Positions 26,198 to 36,549 of a stretch of 64,000 nt of DNA are shown piece by piece (the stretch's first letter is position 1; every line of letters starts with the position of its first letter). This stretch comes from Enterobacter oligotrophicus. GTDB taxonomy: Bacteria > Pseudomonadota > Gammaproteobacteria > Enterobacterales > Enterobacteriaceae. The stretch is taken from assembly GCF_009176645.1 (NCBI RefSeq), contig NZ_AP019007.1, forward strand, positions 186,001 through 250,000. Direction: 5' to 3'. A program made the translations under genes and the position numbers. Below the pieces are notes generated by a model, which ran no database searches, was not told the DNA's origin, and saw only the letters and a list, made by a program, of their open reading frames with translations.

Positions 26198-27367
26198 ATG
26201 ACTTTACGAACGCCGGTGCAGACACGTTCAAAACTGCCTGATGTGGGTACGACCATTTTTACCGTTATCGGCCAGCTTTCCGCGCAGCATAACGCCATCA
26301 ACCTTTCTCAGGGCGCGCCTAATTTTTCCTGCGATCCAAAACTGGTGGCCGGCGTGACCCGAGCCATGGAAGCCGGGCACAACCAGTACGCGGCGATGAC
26401 CGGCCTGCAGCCACTGAAAGAACGTATCGCAGAAAAAATTGCTACGCTCTACGGCACGCAGTATGACCCGGCCAGTGAAGTGCTGGTGACCGCCAGCGCC
26501 AGTGAAGGGCTTTACTCGGCCATCAGCGGGCTGGTGCATCCGGGCGATGAGGTGATTTACTTTGAGCCGTCGTTTGACAGCTATGCGCCGATTGTCCGCC
26601 TGCAGGGCGCAACGCCCGTAGCGATCAAACTGACGGTGCCGGATTTTGCCGTCAACTGGGATGAAGTGCGCGCGGCGATCACGCCAAAAACGCGGATGAT
26701 CATCATCAATACGCCACATAACCCGAGCGGCCAGGTCTTCTCTGCGAATGACCTGCAACAGCTGGCGGCGCTGACGCGCAACACCGATATCATTATTTTG
26801 TCTGACGAAGTGTATGAACACGTGGTATTTGATGGCGAGCCGCACCACGGAATGGCGACGCATCCCCAACTGGCGGAGCGTAGCGTTATTATCTCATCTT
26901 TCGGAAAAACCTATCACGTGACCGGCTGGCGTGTGGGGTATTGTGTTGCACCAGCAGACCTGATGGACGAGATTTGCAAGGTCCATCAATTTTTGATGTT
27001 TTCTGCCGATACCCCAATGCAGTACGCGTTTGCCGAGCATATGACCGATCCGCAAACCTGGCTGTCCCTGGCGGCGTTTTATCAGCGCAAGCGCGATCTG
27101 CTGCAAAATCTGCTGACGGATTCACCGTTTAAGCTGTTGCCGAGCGCCGGATCGTTCTTCCTGCTGGCAGATTACAGCCACTTCAGCGATGAGCGTGACA
27201 GCGACATGGTGAAACGGCTGATTATCGAGTGCGGCGTTGCCACGATACCGCTGTCGGCGTTTTATGCGGATGGCACAGACAATAAATTCATTCGTCTCTC
27301 TTTTGCGAAAGATGAGGCGACGTTACGGGCAGGTGCCCAGGCCCTGTGTCGGGTTAAACCACGCTAA
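26198..27367 (+). CDS. Methionine (broad-range) aminotransferase, YbdL-like
   Basis: This 389-residue fold-type I PLP aminotransferase has the PLP lysine Lys237 in SSFGKTYHVTGWRVGY, a cofactor Asn175 in NTPHNPSG, Asp203 in LSDEVYEH and the C-terminal Arg in FIRLSFAK. It resembles E. coli YbdL, which prefers methionine, histidine and phenylalanine and is placed at another locus in K-12. It could transaminate 2-keto-4-methylthiobutyrate. A periplasmic binding protein gene follows after 10 bases, so the two form an operon under the divergent LysR regulator. Confidence 0.88.
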   Translation: MTLRTPVQTRSKLPDVGTTIFTVIGQLSAQHNAINLSQGAPNFSCDPKLVAGVTRAMEAGHNQYAAMTGLQPLKERIAEKIATLYGTQYDPASEVLVTASASEGLYSAISGLVHPGDEVIYFEPSFDSYAPIVRLQGATPVAIKLTVPDFAVNWDEVRAAITPKTRMIIINTPHNPSGQVFSANDLQQLAALTRNTDIIILSDEVYEHVVFDGEPHHGMATHPQLAERSVIISSFGKTYHVTGWRVGYCVAPADLMDEICKVHQFLMFSADTPMQYAFAEHMTDPQTWLSLAAFYQRKRDLLQNLLTDSPFKLLPSAGSFFLLADYSHFSDERDSDMVKRLIIECGVATIPLSAFYADGTDNKFIRLSFAKDEATLRAGAQALCRVKPR

Positions 27368-27377
27368 GGAGTTTGAG

Positions 27378-28151
27378 ATGAAATTACGCGCGTTAGTTGT
27401 CGGCATGGGACTGCTGTGTGCATTTTCTTCGTTCGCTGCCACCGAGTTACGTTACGGCCTGGAAGCTGAATACCCGCCGTTTGAGAGCCGCAACGCCTCC
27501 GGCGAACTGGAAGGGTTCGACATTGAGCTGGGTAATGCGATTTGTAAAGCTGCAGCTCTGAAATGCACCTGGGTTGAAACGTCGTTTGATGCACTGATCC
27601 CAGGTCTGGTGGCGAAGAAATTCGATGCCATTAATTCGGCGATGAACATCACCGAGCAACGTCGTCAGAGTATTGATTTTACGCAGCCTGTCTACCGTAT
27701 TCCGTCACAGTTAGTGGGTAAAGTTGGTACGGCGGTAGAGGCGACGCCTGAAGGGCTGAAAGGTAAAACCATCGGCGTTCTGCAGGGTTCCATTCAGGAA
27801 ACCTATGCAAAAGAGCACTGGGAAAAGCACGGTGTCACCGTGGTGTCTTATAAAGATCAGAATATGGCCTGGGGAGACTTGCTGAATGGCCGTATTGATG
27901 CCTCGCTGGTAATGTCAGCGGCCGGGCAGGCGGGTTTCCTGAGCAAGCCGCAGGGGAAAGGGTTTGGCTTTATCGGCAAACCCGTGTCTGACGACACGAT
28001 CCTCGGCAGTGGTATCGGCTTTGGGTTGCGTAAGGGGGATGAGGCCACCAAAAAGCAACTTGATGCCGCAATAGATAAAGTACGTGCCGACGGCACGATC
28101 GCTAAACTCGCTGATAAGTACTTTCCGGGTATCGATGTCAGCGTAAAATAA
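27378..28151 (+). CDS. Periplasmic amino-acid-binding protein (family 3)
   Basis: The protein has 257 residues from the ATG at 27378, which has TAAGGAGTTTGAG upstream; a longer in-frame reading overlaps the aminotransferase gene. A Sec signal peptide ends near residue 20 (SSFAA). The mature protein has the family 3 pattern: AEYPPFESRN, GFDIELGNAIC, AINSAMNITEQRRQSIDFTQPVY, and a DASLVMSAAG hinge region. These bind polar or basic amino acids for an ABC importer. No permease or ATPase gene adjoins, so it must share one or act as an orphan receptor. A terminator follows. Confidence 0.88.
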   Translation: MKLRALVVGMGLLCAFSSFAATELRYGLEAEYPPFESRNASGELEGFDIELGNAICKAAALKCTWVETSFDALIPGLVAKKFDAINSAMNITEQRRQSIDFTQPVYRIPSQLVGKVGTAVEATPEGLKGKTIGVLQGSIQETYAKEHWEKHGVTVVSYKDQNMAWGDLLNGRIDASLVMSAAGQAGFLSKPQGKGFGFIGKPVSDDTILGSGIGFGLRKGDEATKKQLDAAIDKVRADGTIAKLADKYFPGIDVSVK

Positions 28152-28163
28152 CCGCCTCGTTTG

Positions 28164-28197
28164 GCCCCAGTTACTGATGTCTGACTGGGGCTTTTTT
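28164..28197 (+). terminator. Rho-independent terminator after the binding-protein gene
   Basis: GCCCCAGT and ACTGGGGC form an eight-base stem followed by six T. Confidence 0.9.
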
Positions 28198-28382
28198 ATA
28201 CCTTTCTTTACACCACTTTCAGGCCGTTCTGGTCGACATAAAATATTTCTTAGTTTGTGCATATAATCGCCGGTCAACAATTGGATTCTTAACCGTTTTT
28301 GTTTAGGCTGTGCGTTCTTTCTTGCCGTCATTTCGCCGGGCGCGAAACTCATTCACACGACCATAAGGACGTTTTCTCAGGC

Positions 28383-30038
28383 ATGAATCGCAGACGTTTT
28401 CTAAAAGGCTCGCTGGCAATGGCTGCCCTGAGCGGCACTTCTGGCCTCGCTTCACTGTTTTCCCAGGCAGCATATGCTGCTGATTCCGACATCGCCGACG
28501 GTCAGAGCCGTCGTTTTGACTTCTCCGTGCTGCAATCCATGGCTCACGACCTGGCGAAAACTCCGTGGGGAGGTGCGCCGCGTCCGCTGCCGGAAACCCT
28601 GGCGACTATGACGCCACAGGCTTATAACGCCATTCGGTACGATGAGAAACAGTCGCTGTGGAACAACATTGAAGGCCGTCAGCTGGACGTGCAGTTCTTC
28701 CATATGGGAATGGGGTTCCGCCGCCGCGTGCGCATGTTCTCCCTGGATCAGGCGACCTCCCAGGCGCGTGAGATCCATTTCCGGCCGGAGCTGTTCAGCT
28801 ATGGCGATACGGGTGTTGATACCCGGCAACTGGAAGGGCAAAGCGATCTCGGTTTTGCGGGCTTCCGCGCCTTTAAAGCGCCTGAACTGGCGCGTCGCGA
28901 TATCGTCTCTTTCCTGGGGGCAAGCTATTTCCGTGCTGTGGATGATACTTACCAGTACGGCCTGTCTGCGCGTGGTCTGGCGGTAGATACCTTTACCGAC
29001 ACGCCGGAAGAGTTCCCGGATTTCACCGCATTCTGGTTTGAAACCGTCAAGCCAGGCGACACGACCTTTACCGTTTATACGCTGCTGGACAGCCCGAGTA
29101 TCACCGGTGCCTATAAGTTTGTGATCCACTGCGAGAAGAACCAGGTGATCATGGAGGTGGAAAACCATCTCTATGCGCGTAAAGACATCAAACAGTTGGG
29201 CATCGCGCCGATGACCAGTATGTTTAGCTGCGGCAATAACGAACGCCGCATGTGCGACACCATTCACCCGCAAATCCACGATTCTGACCGCCTGGCCATG
29301 TGGCGCGGTAATGGCGAGTGGATCTGCCGCCCGCTGAACAATCCGCAGAAACTGCAGTTCAATGCTTACATGGACAAGAACCCGAAAGGCTTTGGTCTGC
29401 TGCAGCTTGACCGCGATTTCTCGCACTATCAGGACATCATGGGCTGGTATAACAAGCGTCCAAGCCTGTGGGTGGAGCCGCGCAACAACTGGGGGAAAGG
29501 CTCTGTGGGTCTGATGGAGATCCCGACCACCGGTGAAACACTCGATAACGTGGTGTGCTTCTGGCAGCCGGAAAAAACGGTGGAAGCGGGTGATGAGCTT
29601 AACTTCAAATATCGCCTCTACTGGAGCGCGCAGCCTCCGGTCCGTTCACCGCTGGCAAATGTCTACGCCACACGCACCGGTATGGGTGGGTTCCCGGAAG
29701 GGTGGGCACCGGGTGAAAATTACCCGAAAGTGTGGGCTCGTCGTTTTGCCATTGATTTTGTCGGTGGCGATCTGAAGGCGGCGGCACCGAAGGGGATTGA
29801 ACCGGTGATCACCCTCTCCAGCGGCGAAGCGAAGCAGGTTGAGATCCTCTACGTTGAGCCATTTGACGGGTATCGTATTCTGTTTGACTGGTATCCAACG
29901 TCGGATTCAACGGAGCCGGTAGATATGCGCATGTTCCTGCGCTGTCAGGGTGATGCCATCAGTGAAACATGGCTGTATCAGTATTTCCCGCCCGCACCGG
30001 ACAAACGTAACTACGTTGACGATCGCATCATGCGTTAA
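28383..30038 (+). CDS. opgD: Glucan biosynthesis protein D
   Basis: The product has 551 residues, equal to E. coli OpgD. The start at 28383 ([10 protein letters not shown]) opens with a twin-arginine signal (RRRFLKG) that leads to cleavage near AYAADS, so the folded protein goes to the periplasm. There it shapes the backbone of osmoregulated periplasmic glucans. The OpgG/OpgD fold is marked by [25 protein letters not shown] and FWQPEKTV. E. coli ydcH and rimL, which follow opgD there, are not present here; a REP unit and the convergent ydcK follow instead. Confidence 0.97.
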   Translation: MNRRRFLKGSLAMAALSGTSGLASLFSQAAYAADSDIADGQSRRFDFSVLQSMAHDLAKTPWGGAPRPLPETLATMTPQAYNAIRYDEKQSLWNNIEGRQLDVQFFHMGMGFRRRVRMFSLDQATSQAREIHFRPELFSYGDTGVDTRQLEGQSDLGFAGFRAFKAPELARRDIVSFLGASYFRAVDDTYQYGLSARGLAVDTFTDTPEEFPDFTAFWFETVKPGDTTFTVYTLLDSPSITGAYKFVIHCEKNQVIMEVENHLYARKDIKQLGIAPMTSMFSCGNNERRMCDTIHPQIHDSDRLAMWRGNGEWICRPLNNPQKLQFNAYMDKNPKGFGLLQLDRDFSHYQDIMGWYNKRPSLWVEPRNNWGKGSVGLMEIPTTGETLDNVVCFWQPEKTVEAGDELNFKYRLYWSAQPPVRSPLANVYATRTGMGGFPEGWAPGENYPKVWARRFAIDFVGGDLKAAAPKGIEPVITLSSGEAKQVEILYVEPFDGYRILFDWYPTSDSTEPVDMRMFLRCQGDAISETWLYQYFPPAPDKRNYVDDRIMR

Positions 30039-30050
30039 TCTCGTGAAATG

Positions 30051-30080
30051 TGCCGGGTAAAGGCTTCGCCATACCCGGCC
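30051..30080. repeat. REP-like palindrome after opgD
   Basis: A gccgggtaaaggcttcgccatacccggc unit lies between the converging ends of opgD and ydcK. Confidence 0.7.
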
Positions 30081-30105
30081 TGAATGAGGTTAGCGTCGAC
30101 AGGCG

Positions 30106-31086
30106 TTATAGCGCGCCCAGCAGGGGCGTGCGGGTGATCCGCTGAGTCCCATTGATCACCTTTTCCCCGCGAAGATGAATGCTTTCTCCCGCAAAGGCTT
30201 CGATAACCGCATCATCGGTGATTTCAACCCGATGCTCGATCAACACGTTGCCGAAGATGCGCGCGCGCCCCTGAATAACGACTTTATCGTCAATCAAAAT
30301 GGGCCCTCCGCGTAGCCACGCCTGTCCGCCAATCAGTACATGATGTTTGATCACGCAGTTACCCTCGATAACGGCGTTTTCCGCCACCTGAGAGCTGTAG
30401 CGCAGGGTGGGGATAGCGTCATCGTCCTGGCCTGCAATCAGACGCGCATTGCCATAAACTTTGGCACAGTCGCAAACCCAGACGTTATTGAGATCGTTTC
30501 CGTCGAGAACCGCGCGATCAAACACCTCTGCGCGGTGCTCAATAAAGGCATAATTCACCATGGCGTCGCCGTAGATTTGCGCCTGATGTACAACACGGGA
30601 CTGGCTCACCGTGGCGTTATCGTAAATCTTAAGGATCTGTTCGTGGTCGGGCGTAAGCCCTTTCGCCGCGATGACCTGGCTGTGATGAAGAATGCGGGCG
30701 TTGCCATAAATGTGGCACTCGCCGCGGATAGCGGATTGCTGTATAGTGACGTTGTCACTTATTTTTGCACCGTGGCTGACCTGCGCGGCATCCAGCCAGC
30801 TATTGCCGCCAACCTCAGCATGATGGCTGATCACGCAGGGCTGGGTGAGACGGGCATTATCGACGATTTTTGCCCCGGCAAAAACCACGCTGTTTTCATC
30901 GTATATCCAGCAGTTTCCGTCCTGTGCGAGGGCGCTCTCATCCTCGATCCAGCCGCCTTTCGTCCCGCTGACGATATCGTTAAAATCAGCCGTGGCAATA
31001 ATCTGCCTGAGCGTGGCCGTTGATACTGTCTCGCCGTTTTGCCAGTGCCAGAGACGAGTTTCCTCGCTGAGTCGGTACTTTTTCAT
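30106..31086 (-). CDS. ydcK: YdcK family left-handed beta-helix protein
   Basis: The protein has 326 residues from 31086 (MKKYRLSEE), the same length as E. coli YdcK; a reading 13 codons longer is unlikely. From residue 60 on it is built of short imperfect repeats of the type V-x-G-x-A-x-I-x-D/G-N-A, such as [19 protein letters not shown] and AQIYGDAMV. This predicts a left-handed parallel beta-helix like acyl- and acetyltransferases. No catalytic assignment is known. It is convergent with opgD and divergent from tehA. Confidence 0.92.
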   Translation of the reverse strand: MKKYRLSEETRLWHWQNGETVSTATLRQIIATADFNDIVSGTKGGWIEDESALAQDGNCWIYDENSVVFAGAKIVDNARLTQPCVISHHAEVGGNSWLDAAQVSHGAKISDNVTIQQSAIRGECHIYGNARILHHSQVIAAKGLTPDHEQILKIYDNATVSQSRVVHQAQIYGDAMVNYAFIEHRAEVFDRAVLDGNDLNNVWVCDCAKVYGNARLIAGQDDDAIPTLRYSSQVAENAVIEGNCVIKHHVLIGGQAWLRGGPILIDDKVVIQGRARIFGNVLIEHRVEITDDAVIEAFAGESIHLRGEKVINGTQRITRTPLLGAL

Positions 31087-31168
31087 TATGTGATCTCTGA
31101 TAAGCGTCTTAACTAAACGTAGCAAAGATTAGGGTTTTCGAAGTGCTGGCATCCACTGTCGAAACCCC

Positions 31169-31196
31169 TTAAAATGGCATTTAAAATACATTTTAA
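31169..31196. promoter_or_regulatory. AT-rich dyad upstream of tehAB (NsrR-like)
   Basis: TTAAAATG and CATTTTAA form perfect eight-base arms around GCATTTAAAATA, immediately before tehA. The spacing and the AAAATG-CATTT-AAAAT-CATTTT pattern recall NsrR sites (AANATGCATTT repeats). tehAB is, as I recall, among reported NsrR targets in E. coli; this needs a matrix score. Confidence 0.45.
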
Positions 31197-31208
31197 ACTT
31201 TAAAATAA

Positions 31209-32210
31209 ATGCATAAATCTAACAATCCTCAACAGGTCCTTAACATGCCCGCAGGCTACTTTGGCATGGTGTTGGGGATCATCGGGATGGGCTTCGCCTG
31301 GCGCTATGCCAGCACGCTCTGGCCAGTCACTCGCTGGCCAGGGGATGTTCTGGTTGGGCTGGCGGTGGCCGTCTGGTTTTTGCTGACGGTGGCGTTTATC
31401 AGCCGTGCGGTGCGTTTTCCGCATAGTGTCATGGCAGAAATGCGTCATCCGGTGATGAGCAGTTTTGTGAGTCTTTTTCCGGCCACGACAATGCTGGTCG
31501 CGATCGGTTTTGTGCCCTGGTGTCGTGCCATTTCTCTGGTGCTGTTCGGCACTGGCGTGGTGATACAACTGAGCTATTCCGCCTGGCAAAGCGCCGGACT
31601 CTGGCGTGGCAAGCACCCGGAGGAGGCCACCACGCCGGGCTTGTATCTGCCGACCGTGGCAAACAACTTTATCAGCGCAATGGCCTGCGGTGCGTTAGGG
31701 TTCAGGGATGCCGGTCTGGTATTTCTGGGGGCAGGCGTCTTTTCCTGGCTCAGCCTTGAGCCGGTGATTTTGCAGCGCCTGCGCAGCGCCGGAGAACTGC
31801 CTCCAGCCCTGCGCACTTCATTGGGCATTCAACTGGCCCCCGCGTTGGTGGCCTGTAGCGCCTGGTTTAGCGTCAACGGTGGTGAGGCCGATACCTTTGC
31901 CAAAATGCTGTTCGGCTATGGTTTGTTGCAACTGCTGTTTATGCTGCGCCTGATGCCGTGGTATTTGTCGCAGCCGTTTAATGCTTCGTTCTGGAGCTTC
32001 TCGTTCGGTGTATCAGCCCTGGCAACCACCGGCCTGCATCTGGGACAGAGCAGCCCGTCGGGTTTCTTCCATGCGATAGCGATCCCGCTGTTTATTTTCA
32101 CCAACATCATCATTGCGATGTTGTTGGTTCGTACATTTATCTTGCTGATGCAGGGCAAACTCCTGGTGCGCACTGATAAAGCACTGCTTATGCAATCTGA
32201 GGAAAAATAA
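31209..32210 (+). CDS. tehA: Tellurite-resistance/dicarboxylate transporter family protein
   Basis: This 333-residue inner-membrane protein has ten hydrophobic segments and is closely similar to E. coli TehA (330 residues). Conserved blocks include [19 protein letters not shown] near the start and [19 protein letters not shown] near residues 137-155. TehA is of the SLAC1/TDT fold, an anion channel or exporter type, and gives tellurite resistance when overexpressed with TehB. The ATG at 31209 has no strong ribosome site. Its stop overlaps the tehB start by one base, indicating coupled translation. Confidence 0.95.
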   Translation: MHKSNNPQQVLNMPAGYFGMVLGIIGMGFAWRYASTLWPVTRWPGDVLVGLAVAVWFLLTVAFISRAVRFPHSVMAEMRHPVMSSFVSLFPATTMLVAIGFVPWCRAISLVLFGTGVVIQLSYSAWQSAGLWRGKHPEEATTPGLYLPTVANNFISAMACGALGFRDAGLVFLGAGVFSWLSLEPVILQRLRSAGELPPALRTSLGIQLAPALVACSAWFSVNGGEADTFAKMLFGYGLLQLLFMLRLMPWYLSQPFNASFWSFSFGVSALATTGLHLGQSSPSGFFHAIAIPLFIFTNIIIAMLLVRTFILLMQGKLLVRTDKALLMQSEEK

Positions 32211-32803
32211 TGACTGTTGATGAAAGCTACTTCACCGATAAGTATGGTCTGACGCGTACCCATTCAGAGGTGCTGTACAGCGCGGAGATCGTTAAACCGG
32301 GCAAAACCCTCGATCTGGGCTGCGGAAATGGCCGTAACAGCCTCTACCTCGCGGCTAACGGTTACGATGTGACGGCGTGGGACAAAAACCCGATGAGCAT
32401 CGATAACATCGAGCGCATTAAAGCGGCGGAAGGCATTACCAGTCTGCAAACGGCGATTAAAGATCTCAACAGCCTGAGTTTTGACGGCGAGTATGATTTT
32501 ATTCTCTCCACCGTGGTGCTGATGTTCCTGGAAGCAAAGACCATCCCTGGTCTTATTGCCAATATGCAGCGTTGCACCAAACCGGGCGGCTATAACCTGA
32601 TTGTCGCCGCGATGGATACGCCGGATTACCCGTGCACCGTGGGCTTCCCGTTCGCCTTCAAACCTCAGGAACTGAGCCACTACTATGAAGGCTGGTCGTT
32701 GCTGAAATACAACGAAGAGGTCGGTGAACTGCACCGCACCGACGAGAACGGTAACCGCATCAAGCTGCGTTTTGCCACCATGCTGGCGCGTAAGCCCGCT
32801 TAA
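32210..32803 (+). CDS. tehB: Tellurite methyltransferase
   Basis: This 197-residue SAM-dependent methyltransferase matches E. coli TehB in length. The SAM loop [15 protein letters not shown] is at residues 33-47, the acidic WDKN near 56-59 follows, and a [12 protein letters not shown] segment is near 99-110. It methylates tellurite and selenium species to volatile forms. It is translated with tehA through a one-base overlap, and its end overlaps the convergent peptidase T gene by four bases. Confidence 0.95.
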   Translation: MTVDESYFTDKYGLTRTHSEVLYSAEIVKPGKTLDLGCGNGRNSLYLAANGYDVTAWDKNPMSIDNIERIKAAEGITSLQTAIKDLNSLSFDGEYDFILSTVVLMFLEAKTIPGLIANMQRCTKPGGYNLIVAAMDTPDYPCTVGFPFAFKPQELSHYYEGWSLLKYNEEVGELHRTDENGNRIKLRFATMLARKPA

Positions 32804-34029
32804 CGGGCGGCCAGCAGGCAAAGCTGCAGGGCGGTGTGGTAAGACGCCTCGAACGACGACAGCGGTAAAAACTCAAACTTCGAATGGAAGTTGTGCGCGC
32901 CGGTGAAGAAGTTCGGGGTGAGCAGCCCTTTAGCTGAAAGTGCGGCTCCGTCTGTGCCTCCGCGCATCGGCGTTGGTTTCGGGGTGATCCCGAGCGTTTT
33001 CATTGCCTCAAACATCAGGTCGATAGCGCGGCGGTCTTCGCCAATGGCATTGCTGATATTGCTGTAGGTATCCTCAATGTGGTATTCCACTTTGGCTGTT
33101 GGATACTGTGCGGCGATCGCCGCTGCGACATCGGCAATGTGCTGCTTGCGGGCAGCAAATTGCGTTTTATCAAAATCACGAATATTCGCTTTCAGCACGG
33201 CCTCGTTTTGCCCCGCCTGGATGCCGTTAAACCAGATATAGCCTTCACGCCCTTCGGTGCACTCAGGCGTTTGCTGTCGGTCGAAATGGCTGATGAAGTC
33301 AGTTGCCATGAGCAGTGGATTCACCAGCACGCCTTTGGCGGACATCGGGTGCGCCGTCACGCCGGTAAAGCGTACTTCGGCGGCTGCCGCGTTAAAGTTT
33401 TCGTAAACAATTTCCCCCCGCTCGCAGCAGTCAATTGTCCAGGCAAAATCGACGTCGAAGCGTTTCAGATCCAGCGCCTTTGCGCCGCAGAGGCCGATCT
33501 CTTCATCCGGCACAAACGCGACCACAATATCGCCATGCCGATCTTCCGGCGTCAGGTTTTCCAGCAGGGTCATTACCACGGTTACCGCCGCTTTATTATC
33601 TGCGCCTAATACGCTGGTCCCGTCGCTGAAAATAATCTCTTCGTTGGGATAGGCCAGAATTTCCGGGTGCTCTTTCACCCGCAGCCAGATCGCTTTCTCT
33701 TTATTCAGACAGAGGTCTTCACCGGTGAACGTTAATATTTGTGGATGAATATCCGGTGATAAACCGACGTCAACCGTATCGATATGGGTAATAAAACCAA
33801 TACGCGGCGCGCCCGCAACATTGCCTTTTTTTACGGCCGTTACCGTGGCAAATTCATCAATCACAATGTCGTCTAAACCCAGCTGTGCCAGCTCTTTCGC
33901 CAGCTCTCGCGCCATGTCGTGTTGGCCTGGCGTTGAGGGAAGGGTTTTCACTTTCGCATCGCTCTGGCTGGTGATGGCGAGATAGCGGAAAAAGCGGTGC
34001 GTTAATTGTCTGGAAAGTGCGGAGCGCAT
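32800..34029 (-). CDS. pepT: Peptidase T (M20B tripeptidase)
   Basis: This 409-residue cytosolic aminotripeptidase has metal ligands of the M20 family: His82 and Asp84 in THIDTVDV, the bridging Asp144 in LGADNKAA, the catalytic pair Glu176-Glu177 in VPDEEIG, Asp200 in WTIDCCERG, and a C-terminal His in [11 protein letters not shown]. It removes the N-terminal residue of tripeptides. It is not at the E. coli pepT locus and may be a second copy. It is divergent from a peptide-binding protein gene across 111 bases, suggesting joint use in peptide feeding. Confidence 0.92.
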   Translation of the reverse strand: MRSALSRQLTHRFFRYLAITSQSDAKVKTLPSTPGQHDMARELAKELAQLGLDDIVIDEFATVTAVKKGNVAGAPRIGFITHIDTVDVGLSPDIHPQILTFTGEDLCLNKEKAIWLRVKEHPEILAYPNEEIIFSDGTSVLGADNKAAVTVVMTLLENLTPEDRHGDIVVAFVPDEEIGLCGAKALDLKRFDVDFAWTIDCCERGEIVYENFNAAAAEVRFTGVTAHPMSAKGVLVNPLLMATDFISHFDRQQTPECTEGREGYIWFNGIQAGQNEAVLKANIRDFDKTQFAARKQHIADVAAAIAAQYPTAKVEYHIEDTYSNISNAIGEDRRAIDLMFEAMKTLGITPKPTPMRGGTDGAALSAKGLLTPNFFTGAHNFHSKFEFLPLSSFEASYHTALQLCLLAAR

Positions 34030-34140
34030 AGTGATTCTCTCTTTTTTGTTTTATCAGGTGTTTGCATTCTCACTTTAATGTTATTTATGAAATGGCAAAA
34101 GAATTAATTAGCCGTCGAATTAAAAAGACAGGAATAAACG

Positions 34141-35733
34141 ATGAAAAGCAAACTGACAACATTCACGCTGGCGCTTGCTGCACTGACGGTCAGTTCCACC
34201 GTCGCCGCAAAAACGCTGGTGTATTGCTCCGAAGGGTCACCGGAAAATTTCAATCCTCAACTGTATACCTCTGGCACCAGCGTGGATGCCAGCGCGGTGC
34301 CGGTCTATAACCGTCTGGTGGATTTTAAACCGGGAACCACGGAGCTGGTGCCGAGCCTGGCGGAACGCTGGGAGGTAAGCGAGGATGGCAAGGTTTATAC
34401 CTTCCATCTGCGCAAGGGCGTGAAATTCCAGAGCAACAAAGCCTTTAAACCGACGCGCGACTTTAACGCTGACGATGTGATCTTCTCCTTCATGCGTCAG
34501 AAAGACGTCAACCACCCGTACCATAACGTCTCCAACGGCAGCTATTCCAACTTCGAAAGTCTGGAGTTTGGCAGCCTGATTACCGCCATCGACAAGGTAG
34601 ATGACCACACCGTGCGCTTTACGCTGGCACACCCGGAAGCGCCGTTCGTGGCGGATCTGGCCTGGTATTTTGCCTCGATACTCTCAGCAGAGTACGCCGA
34701 CGCGATGCTGAAAGCCGGAACGCCGGAAAAGGTCGATATGGAGCCGATTGGCACCGGACCATTTAAGCTGGCACAGTACCAGAAGGATTCCCGTATCCTG
34801 TTTACTGCCTTCCCGGACTACTGGCAGGGCAAATCAAAACTGGATCGCCTGGTGTTTACCATTACGCCCGATGCGTCAGTGCGTTTTGCGAAAGTGGAGA
34901 AAAATGAGTGTCAGGTTATGCCGTTCCCGAACCCGGCCGATCTGCCGCGTATGAAGGCGAACAAAGACATCAACCTGATGAGTAAGGACGGGTTGAATAC
35001 CGGTTTCCTTGCGTTCAATACCCAGAAGCCGCCGCTGGATAACGTCAACGTTCGCCAGGCACTGGCTATGGCGATCAATAAACCGGCCATTATTGACGCG
35101 GTGTTCCACGGCACGGGGACAGCGGCGAAGAACCTGCTGCCGCCGGGCGTCTGGAGTGCGGACAGCGAACTGAAGGATTACGACTACGATCCTGAAAAAG
35201 CAAAAGCCCTGCTAAAAGAGGCCGGATTTGCTGACGGCGTGAGTATCGATTTATGGGCAATGCCAGTTCAGCGCCCGTATAACCCGAACGCCAAACGTAT
35301 GGCCGAGATGATTCAGGCAGACTGGGCGAAAATCGGCGTCCACGCGAAGATTGTCACTTACGAGTGGGGTGAATACCTCAAACGCGTGAAAGGCGGTGAA
35401 CACCAGGCAGCCCTGATGGGATGGACAACGGCGACAGGCGACCCGGATAACTTCTTCGGCCCACTCTTTACCTGTACCTCTGCGAATGGCGGCTCGAACT
35501 CATCGAAATGGTGCTATAAGCCGTTTGATAAGATTATCGCCGAGGCAAAATCGATAACCGATCATGATAAACGTGTGGCGCTATACAAAGAGGCGCAGCA
35601 GATGATGCACGATCAAATGCCCGCGGTGATGATTGCCCATTCGACGATTTTCGAACCGGTGCGCAAAGAGGTCACAGGCTATGAAATCGATCCGTTTGGC
35701 AAACATCTGTTCTGGCAGGTGGATATAAAATAG
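34141..35733 (+). CDS. Periplasmic peptide-binding protein, DppA-like (family 5)
   Basis: This 530-residue lipid-free binding protein has a Sec signal peptide cleaved near VAAKT (residue 23). Family 5 marks are LVYCSEGSPENFNPQLYTSG, VPSLAERWEVSEDGKVYTFHLRKGV and GWTTATGDPDNFF. It is close to E. coli DppA (535 residues) but has no dppBCDF beside it, so it is an orphan receptor that may use the main Dpp permease. The ribosome site AGACAGGAATAAACG precedes the ATG. It is divergent from the peptidase T gene. Haem and dipeptides are known DppA ligands; specificity here is unknown. Confidence 0.9.
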   Translation: MKSKLTTFTLALAALTVSSTVAAKTLVYCSEGSPENFNPQLYTSGTSVDASAVPVYNRLVDFKPGTTELVPSLAERWEVSEDGKVYTFHLRKGVKFQSNKAFKPTRDFNADDVIFSFMRQKDVNHPYHNVSNGSYSNFESLEFGSLITAIDKVDDHTVRFTLAHPEAPFVADLAWYFASILSAEYADAMLKAGTPEKVDMEPIGTGPFKLAQYQKDSRILFTAFPDYWQGKSKLDRLVFTITPDASVRFAKVEKNECQVMPFPNPADLPRMKANKDINLMSKDGLNTGFLAFNTQKPPLDNVNVRQALAMAINKPAIIDAVFHGTGTAAKNLLPPGVWSADSELKDYDYDPEKAKALLKEAGFADGVSIDLWAMPVQRPYNPNAKRMAEMIQADWAKIGVHAKIVTYEWGEYLKRVKGGEHQAALMGWTTATGDPDNFFGPLFTCTSANGGSNSSKWCYKPFDKIIAEAKSITDHDKRVALYKEAQQMMHDQMPAVMIAHSTIFEPVRKEVTGYEIDPFGKHLFWQVDIK

Positions 35734-35744
35734 TCGTTTTTCAC

Positions 35745-35772
35745 TGCCCGGCACATGGCCGGGCACTCTTTT
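35745..35772 (+). terminator. Terminator after the peptide-binding protein gene
   Basis: TGCCCGGC and GCCGGGCA form an eight-base stem with a T-rich tail (ctcttttc). Confidence 0.8.
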
Positions 35773-35871
35773 CGCAATTTGTGCTGCCATCGTCATTTTT
35801 TGCCACAACAAGTCCTCCTCGTTTTTGCTATAACTTCAAATGCATACTTGCAGATAACATGGAATTCCATC

Positions 35872-36546
35872 ATGCGTACCCACACTTTTTTTAAAGTTGC
35901 AGTGCTTTCTGGTCTGTTGGCGTTAGCGGGTTGTTCATCAAAAGTCGCGGCTCCCGAACAGTATTCAGGCTTTTTAAAAGATTATTCCGGCTTGCAGCAA
36001 ACAACGTCTGCGACAGGTAAACCGACCCTGCGTTGGGTAGATCCTTCCTATAACGAAGCAAATTACGACAGTATTATCTGGACGCCGATTACCTACTATC
36101 CGGTGCCAAAACCGACCACCCAGATTGGTCAAAAAACGCTGGATGAGCTTCTGGCGTACACCAATACCAAAATGAAAACAGCGATTGGCCAGCGTAAGCC
36201 GATTGTGACGACGCCGGGTAAACATAGCCTGATTTTCCGTGGGGCTATCACCGGGGTGAGTTCGCAGAAAGAGGGGCTGCAGTTCTATGAAGTGGTTCCC
36301 GTCGCGTTAGTTGTTGCGGGGACGCAGATGGCAACCGGTCACCGCACGATGGATACCCATCTCTTCTTTGAGGGGGAACTGATTGACGCCGCAACCAACA
36401 AGCCCGTCATGAAAGTGGTGCGTAAAGGCGAAGGTAAAGAGCTGGCGAACGAAAATACGCCGATGGGCTTCGCCACGCTGAAACAGGTTGTTGACGACCT
36501 GGCGACCGATGCCACCATGTTTGATCTGCATAAAACGGCACAATAA
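35872..36546 (+). CDS. ydcL: Lipoprotein YdcL (DUF3313)
   Basis: The protein has 224 residues from 35872 (MRTHTFFK), matching E. coli YdcL. A lipoprotein signal ends in LAGC, with the lipid Cys at residue 20. The next residue is Ser, which predicts outer-membrane sorting. Shared blocks are YSGFLKDYSGL, LRWVDPSYNEANYDSIIW and a long VVPVALVVAGTQMATGHRTMDT stretch. The function is unknown. A strong terminator follows. Confidence 0.95.
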   Translation: MRTHTFFKVAVLSGLLALAGCSSKVAAPEQYSGFLKDYSGLQQTTSATGKPTLRWVDPSYNEANYDSIIWTPITYYPVPKPTTQIGQKTLDELLAYTNTKMKTAIGQRKPIVTTPGKHSLIFRGAITGVSSQKEGLQFYEVVPVALVVAGTQMATGHRTMDTHLFFEGELIDAATNKPVMKVVRKGEGKELANENTPMGFATLKQVVDDLATDATMFDLHKTAQ

Positions 36547-36549
36547 TAA

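Noticed and set aside
28452..29426. 324-codon open frame antisense to opgD
   Set aside because: A shadow of a gene that is collinear with E. coli OpgD; no start signals.
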